Part shown: piece after piece, positions 1-6,053 of the stretch | Layout: each line of letters opens with the position of its first letter | Numbering within the stretch: the stretch's first letter is position 1 | NCBI GenBank assembly: GCA_937941745.1 | Contig: CALDGV010000375.1 | Location: forward strand, 1 to 9,532 | Length of the DNA stretch: 9,532 bases | Reading direction: 5' to 3' | Source of the DNA: an uncultured Prosthecobacter sp. | Lineage (GTDB): Bacteria > Verrucomicrobiota > Verrucomicrobiia > Verrucomicrobiales > Verrucomicrobiaceae | Program-made: the position numbers and the translations under genes | Notes under the pieces: model-generated | Seen by the model: only the letters and a program-made list of their open reading frames with translations | Database searches by the model: none | What the model was told of the DNA's origin: nothing

Positions 1-456
1 GATGAGCTGTGGAAGCCGAGGCTGAGCGCCTTTTATGGTTATGCGCGCGGTGATGGGGACCCGAACGATGAAGAGGACAACCGCTTCGAGCGCTTTTACG
101 GCTTTGGCAGGCCCTGGTCAGCGAACGACTACATTCAGTTCGACAACATCAGCACGCCGAAGCTGCGCCTGGAGCTGACGCCTTCCAAGACGGTGAAGAT
201 GGACCTCGGCTACAGCTGGTACTGGCTGGCCAGCGCCACGGACCGCTTCTACGGCAGCCGCTCGCGTGACCGCACGGGCCGGAGCGGCAGCTTTGTGGGG
301 CATGAGTTTGACATGCGGGCGCGCTGGCAGCTGACGCCGAAGGTGGAGGCGATCCTGGGCTACGCGCATTTCATTCCCGGCAATTTCACCGAGCAGACCT
401 TCCGCGGTGATGACACGGACTTTGCCTATCTGGAGATCAGCGTGAGGGCTTTCTGA
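1..456 (+). CDS. Alginate-export-type outer membrane beta-barrel protein, 3' end (partial)
   Basis: The reading frame is open from the first base to a TGA at 454-456 and gives the last 151 residues of a protein whose start lies outside the window. The residues alternate polar and hydrophobic/aromatic over short stretches (for example KMDLGYSWYWLAS and KVEAILGYAHFIPG), as in transmembrane beta-strands. The final strand FAYLEISVRAF ends in phenylalanine, the usual C-terminal signal for insertion into the outer membrane. The stretches FYGFGRPWSANDYIQFDNIS and GSFVGHEFDMRARWQL resemble the C-terminal part of the alginate-export (AlgE-like) family. Such barrels sit in the outer membrane and let polysaccharides or other solutes pass; the substrate here cannot be told. 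The gene converges on the M19-family gene with one base between stops. I am fairly sure of an outer-membrane barrel and less sure of the exact family. Confidence 0.75.
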   Translation, partial: DELWKPRLSAFYGYARGDGDPNDEEDNRFERFYGFGRPWSANDYIQFDNISTPKLRLELTPSKTVKMDLGYSWYWLASATDRFYGSRSRDRTGRSGSFVGHEFDMRARWQLTPKVEAILGYAHFIPGNFTEQTFRGDDTDFAYLEISVRAF

Positions 457-457
457 T

Positions 458-1777
458 TCAGACGGTGTTGGCGCGCAGCACGCGCAGCATGTTGCCGCCG
501 AGGATCTGGCGGATGGTGTCATCACTGTGGCCGCGCTGGATGAGGCCGAGGGTGAAGAGAGGCCAGTTGCTCCAGGCGACGCTCTGTTCGGCTTCGAGGG
601 TGGTGACGTAGTCGTCCTTGGGCCAGAGGTGCTCCCAGCGGTCGGCAGGGCCGGCGGGTGCCTTGAGGAGCTTGCTGCGCTCTTCCTTGTCGAAGCGGGA
701 GGTGTAGGAAACATCGCAGCCGATGGCGGCATGCTCGGGGCCGAATTTGCGGACGAGGTGGTCGAGGTGGTCGAGCAGGGCGGTGACATCTCCCTTGCCG
801 CCGAGGAAGCGTGGGATGCAGCAGATGCCGACGAGGCCGCCGGTGTCGCAGATGGCCTTGATGGTGTCATCCGGCTTGCCGCGGAAGTGCTTGTAAAGGG
901 AGGCGCAGGTGGTGTGGCTGGCGACCATCGGCTTGGCGGAGGCCTTGGCGGCATCGAGGGCGGTCGTCCATCCGCTGTGGGCCACATCGACGATGACGCC
1001 GATGCGGTTCATTTCGGCCACGGCAGCGCGGCCAAAGTCGCTGAGGCCGCCATCATGAGGCTCACCAGCGCCGTCGCCGAGGGGGTTCCTGCGGTTGTAG
1101 GTGACGTGCATCATGCGGGTGCCCAGTTCGTGGAAGATGCGGATGAAGCGCAGTTCATCGCGCACGCTTTCCCAGTCCTGCATGAGGGGCACGCCATTGG
1201 TGGTGAAGCAGAGGCCGACATTGCCCGCCTTCTTGAGCGCCTCGATCTCATCGGCGGTGACGACTTTGGAAAGGGCGGGCTGGAGGAGGTCGGTGGCCCT
1301 GGTGAAATGCGCCAGCCGCTTGATGAGGCGCATGGGATCGCTGCCTTCTTCGCCAGTGTTCTGGAAGATGCAGGTGACGCCGGCGGCATGGAAGGCGTCG
1401 AGGAATTCCTTCCGCTCGCGTTCGTTGGTGGCGTTGCGGTTCATCGCCATGGATTCGCGCAGGTCGCTGATCTCTGCGGCGGAGGCGCCGGACTTGATGG
1501 CGGCATTCAGGGCCTCGGCATCCACGGCGCAGCGGGGGGCGAAGCCGTAGCTTTCAAACACCACGGAGCCAAAGTGCAGCTCCCAGGCATGATCGATCTG
1601 CGCCTGGGTGGGCTTGAGGAGCTTCAGGGCCACCTCGCGGGGCTTGTCGATCGCGGGATTGCCCGTGACCCACTTCTGGCGGCTTTCCTGAGAGCGCACA
1701 TGGATGTGAAATCCGCCCGCCAGCGCGGCCAGGGGCATGGTTTGCAGCAGGCGGCGGCGGGAGAGCGGCGTGGACAT
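458..1777 (-). CDS. Tat-exported M19 (membrane dipeptidase) family protein, probably with a degenerate metal site
   Basis: This 439-residue protein starts with a twin-arginine signal (SRRRLLQ at residues 6-12, then a hydrophobic stretch to about 22), so it should be exported folded. The body matches the M19 renal-dipeptidase family: HELGTRMMHVTYNRRNPLGDG (216-236), DGGLSDFGRAAVAEMNRIGV (242-261), VDVAHSG with H267, ASHTTCASL with H288, and IGCD with D355. Active M19 enzymes hydrolyse dipeptides with a two-metal centre built from an early HxD, a bridging Glu, and the two later His. H267 and H288 are present, but I find no HxD in the N-terminal part (the equivalent strand seems to be VVFESYG, 72-78) and no Glu at the equivalent of the bridging position (FTTNG, 191-195). 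It may be a divergent subgroup or a non-peptidase homologue. The ATG at 1777 lacks a Shine-Dalgarno sequence. The gene lies 33 bp after nagA and may share its transcript. Confidence 0.85.
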   Translation of the reverse strand: MSTPLSRRRLLQTMPLAALAGGFHIHVRSQESRQKWVTGNPAIDKPREVALKLLKPTQAQIDHAWELHFGSVVFESYGFAPRCAVDAEALNAAIKSGASAAEISDLRESMAMNRNATNERERKEFLDAFHAAGVTCIFQNTGEEGSDPMRLIKRLAHFTRATDLLQPALSKVVTADEIEALKKAGNVGLCFTTNGVPLMQDWESVRDELRFIRIFHELGTRMMHVTYNRRNPLGDGAGEPHDGGLSDFGRAAVAEMNRIGVIVDVAHSGWTTALDAAKASAKPMVASHTTCASLYKHFRGKPDDTIKAICDTGGLVGICCIPRFLGGKGDVTALLDHLDHLVRKFGPEHAAIGCDVSYTSRFDKEERSKLLKAPAGPADRWEHLWPKDDYVTTLEAEQSVAWSNWPLFTLGLIQRGHSDDTIRQILGGNMLRVLRANTV

Positions 1778-1810
1778 GGTGCGGGTGTGGAAACCTGAGG
1801 TGGATGAGGG

Positions 1811-2722
1811 TCAGGCCATGCCGATGGCCTTGCGCGGATTGGTGTCGAGAAGGAGCTGGAGCTCGCTCTTGCTGAGCCCGAGGTGCTGCTGGCCGTTGGC
1901 AAGGATGCGCGGGATGGTGACCGTGCTGCCCACGAAGTGCGAGCCATCGGGACTGCGGGCGACGAGGTCCTCGCCAATCACGATGTCCCAGCCGGCGAGG
2001 GTGTACTTGCCCGGACCCAGGCGTGCGGCCGAGATCGCATCCGTGACAAAGATGGTTTTTTCGAGGCCGGCGGCGCGGAGGTAGTTGCCCAGCGCGAAAA
2101 AGTCGATGTGCACGCCGTCGGGGATGAAGCAGAGCCAGAGGCGGTCATGCAGGGCGAGGGCGCGCTGGATGATGTTGTCATGGCGGTGCATCATCATCGG
2201 GCAGCCGTTGCCGACATGGGTGAACATCGTCAGCCCATGCTCAGTGGCGGCCCGCAGCACCTCCAGCGAGGGGTTGCAGTGTCCGGCGGAGACGGTGACG
2301 CCGTTGTTGGCCAGGAATTCCGTGGTGTGGAAGTTCTCGTCGTTCTCCGGGGCGAGCGTGACGATCCTGGCCAGGCCTCCAGCAGCATCCAGAAGCCGTT
2401 TGGCATCCTCGAGCCGGGCTGGTTTCACATGCTGCGGCGGATGAGCTCCGACGTAGCCTTTCTCAGGATTGGTGAAGGGGCCTTCGATGTGGATGCCTGC
2501 GATCATGCTGCGGGCCAGGGCGTCGTTTTCACGCAGCTTTACCAGGGTGCTCATGCGGCGGCACATGGCATCCATGTCATCGGTGATGAAGGTGGCCAGG
2601 ATGCCATCGCAGCCATCCTCGAGGAGGCATTTGCAGGCATGATGCAGGGCTTCGGCCGTGAGGCCATCGCGGTTGAAGTCGGTGCCGGCGTAGCCGTTGA
2701 CCTGGAGATCGAAGGGTTTCAT
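1811..2722 (-). CDS. nagA: N-acetylglucosamine-6-phosphate deacetylase
   Basis: NagA converts GlcNAc-6-phosphate to glucosamine-6-phosphate and acetate in the cytoplasm, the first committed step in using GlcNAc from chitin, peptidoglycan or glycoproteins. The 303 residues contain the family motifs in order: DLQVNGYAGTDFN (5-17, an NG motif like the single-metal E. coli enzyme rather than HxH), GIHIEGPF with metal ligand E80, SAGH with H148, THVGNGCP with H169, PDGVH with H205, and VTDA with catalytic D228. The spacings (68, 21, 36, 23) are close to those of E. coli E131-H195-H216-H251-D273. The protein is about 80 residues shorter than E. coli NagA because it starts directly at the first barrel strand and lacks most of the beta-sandwich domain. 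THVGNG replaces the usual THLxNAM. The ATG at 2722 follows an AT-rich stretch without a Shine-Dalgarno sequence. No nagB or PTS gene is in view. Confidence 0.9.
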   Translation of the reverse strand: MKPFDLQVNGYAGTDFNRDGLTAEALHHACKCLLEDGCDGILATFITDDMDAMCRRMSTLVKLRENDALARSMIAGIHIEGPFTNPEKGYVGAHPPQHVKPARLEDAKRLLDAAGGLARIVTLAPENDENFHTTEFLANNGVTVSAGHCNPSLEVLRAATEHGLTMFTHVGNGCPMMMHRHDNIIQRALALHDRLWLCFIPDGVHIDFFALGNYLRAAGLEKTIFVTDAISAARLGPGKYTLAGWDIVIGEDLVARSPDGSHFVGSTVTIPRILANGQQHLGLSKSELQLLLDTNPRKAIGMA

Positions 2723-2741
2723 GTAATAACAATAAACTTGT

Positions 2742-2754
2742 AGCGCCGGGCGCT
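2742..2754. repeat. Perfect 13-bp palindrome upstream of nagA
   Basis: AGCGCCGGGCGCT has 6-bp arms around one central base. It lies 20-32 bases upstream of the nagA ATG and 38 bases after the stop of the roadblock-like gene. A one-base loop and no following T run make a rho-independent terminator unlikely, so an operator is possible. No regulator can be named from the sequence, and short GC palindromes also arise by chance in this base composition. Confidence 0.35.
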
Positions 2755-2768
2755 TTCCGTCCCGTGAT

Positions 2769-2789
2769 GTGCTTTTTGCCGGTGCTTTT
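2769..2789. repeat. Two 8-bp direct repeats in the nagA upstream region
   Basis: GTGCTTTT occurs at 2769-2776 and again at 2782-2789, 13 bp apart, in the 70-bp gap between nagA and the gene before it. The T-rich arms stand out from the GC-rich surroundings. They could be a pair of regulator half-sites for a promoter of nagA and the M19 gene. The region is short and no clear -35/-10 pair was found, so this is a weak call. Confidence 0.3.
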
Positions 2790-2792
2790 GTG

Positions 2793-3581
2793 TCAGCCCT
2801 CGGCTTCCATGGCCTGAATCAGCGCCTGCCGCAGCCCTGGCACGTGCTCATCCGCCAGGGGCTCCTCAGTGGTGAGCGCCAGGTGCAGCAGGCCGAGCCG
2901 GGTGGGGCAGGGGATGGCCAGCAGGTGCCCGCCAGTCGCCATCGGGCGGCGCAGGACCGGTGCCGACTGAAAGGCGAAAACGGCGCTCATGCGCGACGAT
3001 GCCACCCAGGCGATGACCGTCGTCAGCACAAGATGCTGATGGTTCGACCGTCCCCACAGCAGCTCGCCCTGATCATCAATGACAAAGAGATGGCCGCCGC
3101 GAAGCTGCGGCTGGGCCCAGGCGGCCAGTGTGGCCAGGCGGTCCATCACAGGACCTCCGACAGGCTCAAAAACCGGCCAGGACTCGGGTGAAGCTGGCGC
3201 TTCCGCTTCTGGAACCGCTTCGGGCTCGGGAAAAGCGTCCTCCTCCAGTTCGTCAGGCTCTTCAGGGGGCGGCAGGGGCACTGCAGCCGAGGGTGTGGGC
3301 AGCAGCCCGGCCCCCATGGCCCGGCTGCGGATGGCCTGCAGCCGGGAGCGGAAGTCGTCCAGGTCAGGATGGGCGGAGGGCTCAGGTGCAGGCTCCGCTG
3401 GAGCTGGTTCAGCTGCTGCGGCAGGAAGCGAGGCTTCCATCGGCACTGGTTCCGGGGACTCCAGCAGTCCTCCTGGTGCAGGCCAGTCAGCTTCGTCTGA
3501 GGAGGGAGCTGGCTGGGCCGGGGAACGCAGGTGGCCGAGGAGGATTTCCACCTCGTTCGGGTCAATCCAGGAGACTTGCAT
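2793..3581 (-). CDS. ParA-linked Pro/Glu-rich protein with roadblock/LC7-like C-terminal domain
   Basis: I do not recognise a named family for the whole 262-residue protein. It has four parts: a short N-terminal segment MQVSWIDPNEVEILLGHL (1-18); a Pro/Ala/Glu-rich linker; a possible helix LDDFRSRLQAIRSRAMGAGLL (74-94) followed by an acidic Pro-rich linker to about 140; and a compact domain at about 146-258. That last domain looks like roadblock/LC7: a helix (MDRLATLAAWAQPQL), a strand with a turn (GGHLFVIDDQGELLWGRS), a helix (HQHLVLTTVIAWVASS), then more strands. Roadblock proteins usually dimerise and regulate small GTPases (MglB-type) or act as scaffolds. I chose the ATG at 3581, giving a 20-nt overlap with parA; an ATG two codons upstream (3587) is equally possible. 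The overlap suggests translational coupling and a shared job with the ATPase. There is no signal peptide, so it should be cytoplasmic. The domain call is a fold-level impression only. Confidence 0.7.
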   Translation of the reverse strand: MQVSWIDPNEVEILLGHLRSPAQPAPSSDEADWPAPGGLLESPEPVPMEASLPAAAAEPAPAEPAPEPSAHPDLDDFRSRLQAIRSRAMGAGLLPTPSAAVPLPPPEEPDELEEDAFPEPEAVPEAEAPASPESWPVFEPVGGPVMDRLATLAAWAQPQLRGGHLFVIDDQGELLWGRSNHQHLVLTTVIAWVASSRMSAVFAFQSAPVLRRPMATGGHLLAIPCPTRLGLLHLALTTEEPLADEHVPGLRQALIQAMEAEG

Positions 3582-4374
3582 GGGCATGGCTGGATTCACG
3601 TTCCTGCAAAAGACCAGTGCGCTGCTCGATTTCAGCGGCCAGCTGGTCAAACAGCAGGGCTTCAGGGGGTGGGTTTCGTTTCAAAAGGGCGACTGGAACT
3701 CCCATGGCGCTGGCTTCCAGGAAGGAGTTCATCCTGGGCACGTTCTGCTCGAACATCATGTCCGCCGGCAGCAGGGCGCGCAGCTCCTGGACCACCTTCT
3801 GGCTGATCTGGTTTTCACCTGCGACCATGGTGAGCAGGATGCCGGCGACCTTCACACCTGCGCCTTCGCTGCGGAAGCGGGAGAGCGTCTCCAGCATGTG
3901 TGGAACGCTGCGCACGGCCAGTGGCTCGGCCTGCTGGGGCAGGACGACGTAGTCGCAGGCCTTCACGACGGACTCCGTCATGGCATTCAATCCGGCGGCC
4001 GTGTCCATGATCAGGCAGTCCACGCCGCGCAGTTCGGCGGAGCGGAGCAGGTCGGCCAGGCGGGTGGGCACATCCTGAGGAGCCCAGCCTCGTCTGGCGG
4101 CAGCATCATACTGCCCTGCAGGCAGGATCTGCAGTTCGGGCAGGCGTGTGGCGAGCACGAGGCGGTTCAAGTCCTTCTCAGCACTGCACAGGAAGTCATA
4201 AAAGCCGAGCTTGGAGCGCGTGGAGCGTGCCAGTGAAAGCCCGACACCGCCCTGGGGATCGGTGTCCACCAGCAACGTCGTCCACCCCCGTTTGGCGAGG
4301 GAGTAGGCGAGGTTGATGCAAAGCGTGGTTTTTCCCACGCCTCCTTTCTGGCTGGCCGTAGCAATGGCGATCAC
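3562..4374 (-). CDS. ParA/MinD-family ATPase (orphan)
   Basis: This 270-residue cytoplasmic ATPase has a deviant Walker A motif KGGVGKTT (10-17) with both signature lysines (K10, K15), a switch I-like VDTDPQGG (36-43), and a Walker B-like CLIMDTAAG (120-128) with D124. VLPQQAEPLAVRSV (144-157) matches the ParA-type segment after Walker B. Members dimerise with ATP and use DNA or membrane surfaces to position plasmids, chromosomes, chemoreceptors or other cargo. No ParB or parS-like partner lies next to it; instead the following gene codes for a roadblock-like protein and overlaps by 20 nt. The start is a GTG at 4374; an in-frame TAG three codons upstream rules out a longer form, and the product begins MIAIATASQKGG as the family usually does. 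A 14-bp palindrome lies 20 bp upstream of the start. It is not simply a chromosomal Soj, since no parB follows. Confidence 0.9.
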   Translation of the reverse strand: MIAIATASQKGGVGKTTLCINLAYSLAKRGWTTLLVDTDPQGGVGLSLARSTRSKLGFYDFLCSAEKDLNRLVLATRLPELQILPAGQYDAAARRGWAPQDVPTRLADLLRSAELRGVDCLIMDTAAGLNAMTESVVKACDYVVLPQQAEPLAVRSVPHMLETLSRFRSEGAGVKVAGILLTMVAGENQISQKVVQELRALLPADMMFEQNVPRMNSFLEASAMGVPVALLKRNPPPEALLFDQLAAEIEQRTGLLQERESSHAHASLLD

Positions 4375-4394
4375 AGGGCGAGACTAGGCCGTGT

Positions 4395-4408
4395 TTGCCA
4401 ACTGGCAA
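4395..4408. promoter_or_regulatory. Perfect palindrome upstream of the ParA-like gene (candidate operator)
   Basis: TTGCCA-AC-TGGCAA has 6-bp arms and a 2-bp spacer. It lies 20 bp before the GTG start of the ParA-like ATPase, in the 86-bp gap after lexA. It has no T run after it, so an operator is more likely than a terminator. A regulator is not identifiable; autoregulation of the ParA-roadblock pair is one possibility. The next part of the gap (4431-4457) also holds two near copies of CAGGGCAG(CC)GTTG on the minus strand. Confidence 0.45.
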
Positions 4409-4460
4409 CGACGGCGTGAGTCTGCGGATGCAACTGCCCTGATCAACGGCTGCCCTGGCT

Positions 4461-5084
4461 TCAGTTCACCTGGCGGATGAGGGTCTTCAGCACTCCCTGC
4501 ACCACCAGCTCCTGATCTGGCTGAAGGTCGGGGAAGGCCGGATTCTCGGCGCGCAGGAAGGGGCGGCCATTTTCCACCATGTAGCGCTTCAGGGTCGTTT
4601 CGCCGTCGATGAGCGCCGCCACGATGTCGTTCGGGCGGGGTTCCTTCATCTCGAGAATGGCAATGTCACCATCGCAGATGTTGGCGCCGATCATTGATTC
4701 ACCACGCACCTTGAGGGCGAAGGCCTTGCTGCCACGCCGGATGCCGACGGTGGAGGCATCGAGGGAAAGACTGCCATCCGGCTGCTGCTGCTGGAGTTCG
4801 GCGTAGCCTGCGGCGATGTGGCCGTAGAGTGGGATGTCCACGATCTCTTCACGCTGAAGGTCCTCAGGAAACACCACGGCCCGCGCCTTGTGCGGGTGGC
4901 GCTGAATGACACCCTTTTTCTCCAGGGCGCGCAGGTGGCTCATGGCCGCAGTCTGGCTGGAAAAGCCGAAATGCTTCTGAATGTCCCTCGTGCTGGGCAT
5001 CACGCCTTGTTCACGCTGATGCTGGCGCAGGTAGGCGAGGAGTTCCTGCTGGCGTTCTGTCAGTTTAACGGGTGGAGAGAACAT
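4461..5084 (-). CDS. lexA: LexA repressor of the SOS response
   Basis: LexA binds operator DNA and represses SOS genes until RecA filaments trigger its self-cleavage. The 207-residue product begins MFSPPVKLTERQQELLAYL, the usual LexA start. A winged helix-turn-helix spans about 28-72 (PSTRDIQKHFGFSSQTAAMSHLRALEKKG). The S24 peptidase half has the cleavage site A92-G93 (HIAAGYA), catalytic S130 in GESM, and K166 in TTLKRY; the spacings (38 and 36) agree with E. coli A84-S119-K156. All residues needed for autocleavage are present, so this should be a working repressor. A longer frame reaching 5186 would cover the upstream palindrome and adds non-LexA residues, so I reject it. The gene follows the secreted-protein gene by 49 bp and has its own probable operator. 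It has no Shine-Dalgarno sequence. Whether recA or imuB lie nearby cannot be seen. Confidence 0.95.
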   Translation of the reverse strand: MFSPPVKLTERQQELLAYLRQHQREQGVMPSTRDIQKHFGFSSQTAAMSHLRALEKKGVIQRHPHKARAVVFPEDLQREEIVDIPLYGHIAAGYAELQQQQPDGSLSLDASTVGIRRGSKAFALKVRGESMIGANICDGDIAILEMKEPRPNDIVAALIDGETTLKRYMVENGRPFLRAENPAFPDLQPDQELVVQGVLKTLIRQVN

Positions 5085-5085
5085 G

Positions 5086-5098
5086 CGAACTGTGTTCG
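5086..5098. promoter_or_regulatory. Candidate LexA box in front of lexA
   Basis: CGAAC-TGT-GTTCG is a perfect 5-bp inverted repeat with a 3-bp spacer, one base upstream of the lexA ATG. The arms equal those of the Gram-positive LexA box CGAAC-N4-GTTCG, but the spacer is one base shorter. lexA usually represses itself, and the site would block start-proximal transcription. A possible further half-site GTTC lies at 5109-5112. The call rests on arm match and position only. Confidence 0.7.
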
Positions 5099-5133
5099 TG
5101 CGACCAGAGTTCTTATGCAACCTGTTTTTTCGA

Positions 5134-6003
5134 TCACTCCACGGGCACGGCCTGGGCCGGCTTTTTGCGGCTGGCAGAGGGCTCATCCACGGAAACCGCC
5201 TTCACGGGCCCGGAAGGACCTCCGTCCAGCCTTTCGAGGATGATCGGCTGGCCGTCCTGGTTGCGAAGCTCCAGCCCCGCGGCCTTCAGGGCGGCGGCGG
5301 CATCGGGGATGCTGCCTGCCCGTTCAGGGGCCACCACTGGCACCATGTAGAGGGGCTGGGCGCTGAACCAATGCCGGCTGGCGATCTGCTGTTCGGAGGT
5401 GGAGAGCGGCGTGACACCCAGGATCAGCCGCTCATAGGACTGATTTTGAATCACGGCGTCAGGAACCACCTCCAGCTTTGCAAAAAACGCCCGCAGGGAA
5501 GCCACCAAGTCGTGGGAGAGGTCTGCATTCGCCCGGCGCATCTCCTCGCCAAACAGAGCTCCCAGCGCGTTGCTGGGCAGGTCTTCCGGAGTGCAGTCGG
5601 CCACGACCTCGTCCGCCCGGCGAATGAGTGCCTGCGGGCCGCCTTCACGCTCCCATTCCTTGGCGAGAGCGGCTCGGCGCGGCTGCCCGGCACAGACAAT
5701 GCGCGCCAGACCGAAGAAATGCACCAAGTCCACCGGACCTCCCAGCACCGTGATGACATAGCGGTCGGAAATCGGAGTCGCCTTGGCAGGATGTTTCAGG
5801 GCCTTGTCCCTCAAGATGTCCAGCCGGTCCGCCTGGCTGCGGACCCTCGGCCACTGTGAGGAGGTGATGGCGGCATCAATCACGCGGTCCAGGGAGGTGG
5901 ACTTCGATGCCGCCGCCGGTGCAGCTGCTGGGTCCAGGGAGATCTGGGCGCTGGCTTGCAGGGCCAGAAAGGACGTGACGAGGCTGATCGTGAGCAGGCG
6001 CAT
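5134..6003 (-). CDS. Secreted protein of unknown function
   Basis: I do not recognise this 289-residue protein. It starts with a Sec signal peptide, MRLLTISLVTSFLALQASAQ, with likely cleavage after ASA (residue 19), and has no later membrane segment, so it should be periplasmic or external. An Ala-rich low-complexity stretch (23-36) follows. The middle (about 60-215) looks globular and mostly helical, with two cysteines, C104 and C137, that could pair in the oxidising periplasm. A segment at 224-260 (APERAGSIPDAAAALKAAGL then QPIILERLDGG) reads like a small helix-strand domain, and the tail (about 262-289) is Pro/Lys/Glu-rich and probably disordered. No catalytic motif is visible. It lies 50 bp after the radical SAM gene and 49 bp before lexA, with no functional link obvious. 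The ATG at 6003 has only a weak CAGG close by. Confidence 0.75.
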   Translation of the reverse strand: MRLLTISLVTSFLALQASAQISLDPAAAPAAASKSTSLDRVIDAAITSSQWPRVRSQADRLDILRDKALKHPAKATPISDRYVITVLGGPVDLVHFFGLARIVCAGQPRRAALAKEWEREGGPQALIRRADEVVADCTPEDLPSNALGALFGEEMRRANADLSHDLVASLRAFFAKLEVVPDAVIQNQSYERLILGVTPLSTSEQQIASRHWFSAQPLYMVPVVAPERAGSIPDAAAALKAAGLELRNQDGQPIILERLDGGPSGPVKAVSVDEPSASRKKPAQAVPVE

Positions 6004-6053
6004 GCCTGCATACTGAGAGCAGACCGAAGTTCAGGCAACCCTCAAAGCAAAGA

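Noticed and set aside
527..1798. Long open frame (423 codons) on the + strand opposite the M19 gene
   Set aside because: The product is Gly/Ala/Val-rich without any family motif, while the minus strand carries clear M19 motifs; long antisense frames are expected at this GC content.
1883..2743. Open frame on the + strand opposite nagA
   Set aside because: It is a mirror of nagA codons; the minus-strand NagA motifs are decisive.
2742..2754. Palindrome as a transcription terminator
   Set aside because: The loop is one base and no T run follows on either strand.
3079..4236. Ser/Gly-rich open frame on the + strand opposite the ParA and roadblock-like genes
   Set aside because: Composition is an antisense image of the Pro/Ala/Glu linkers; no domain is seen.
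5085..5186. N-terminal extension of LexA by 34 residues
   Set aside because: The extension would code through the candidate LexA box and into the previous gene, and family members begin near LTERQQ.
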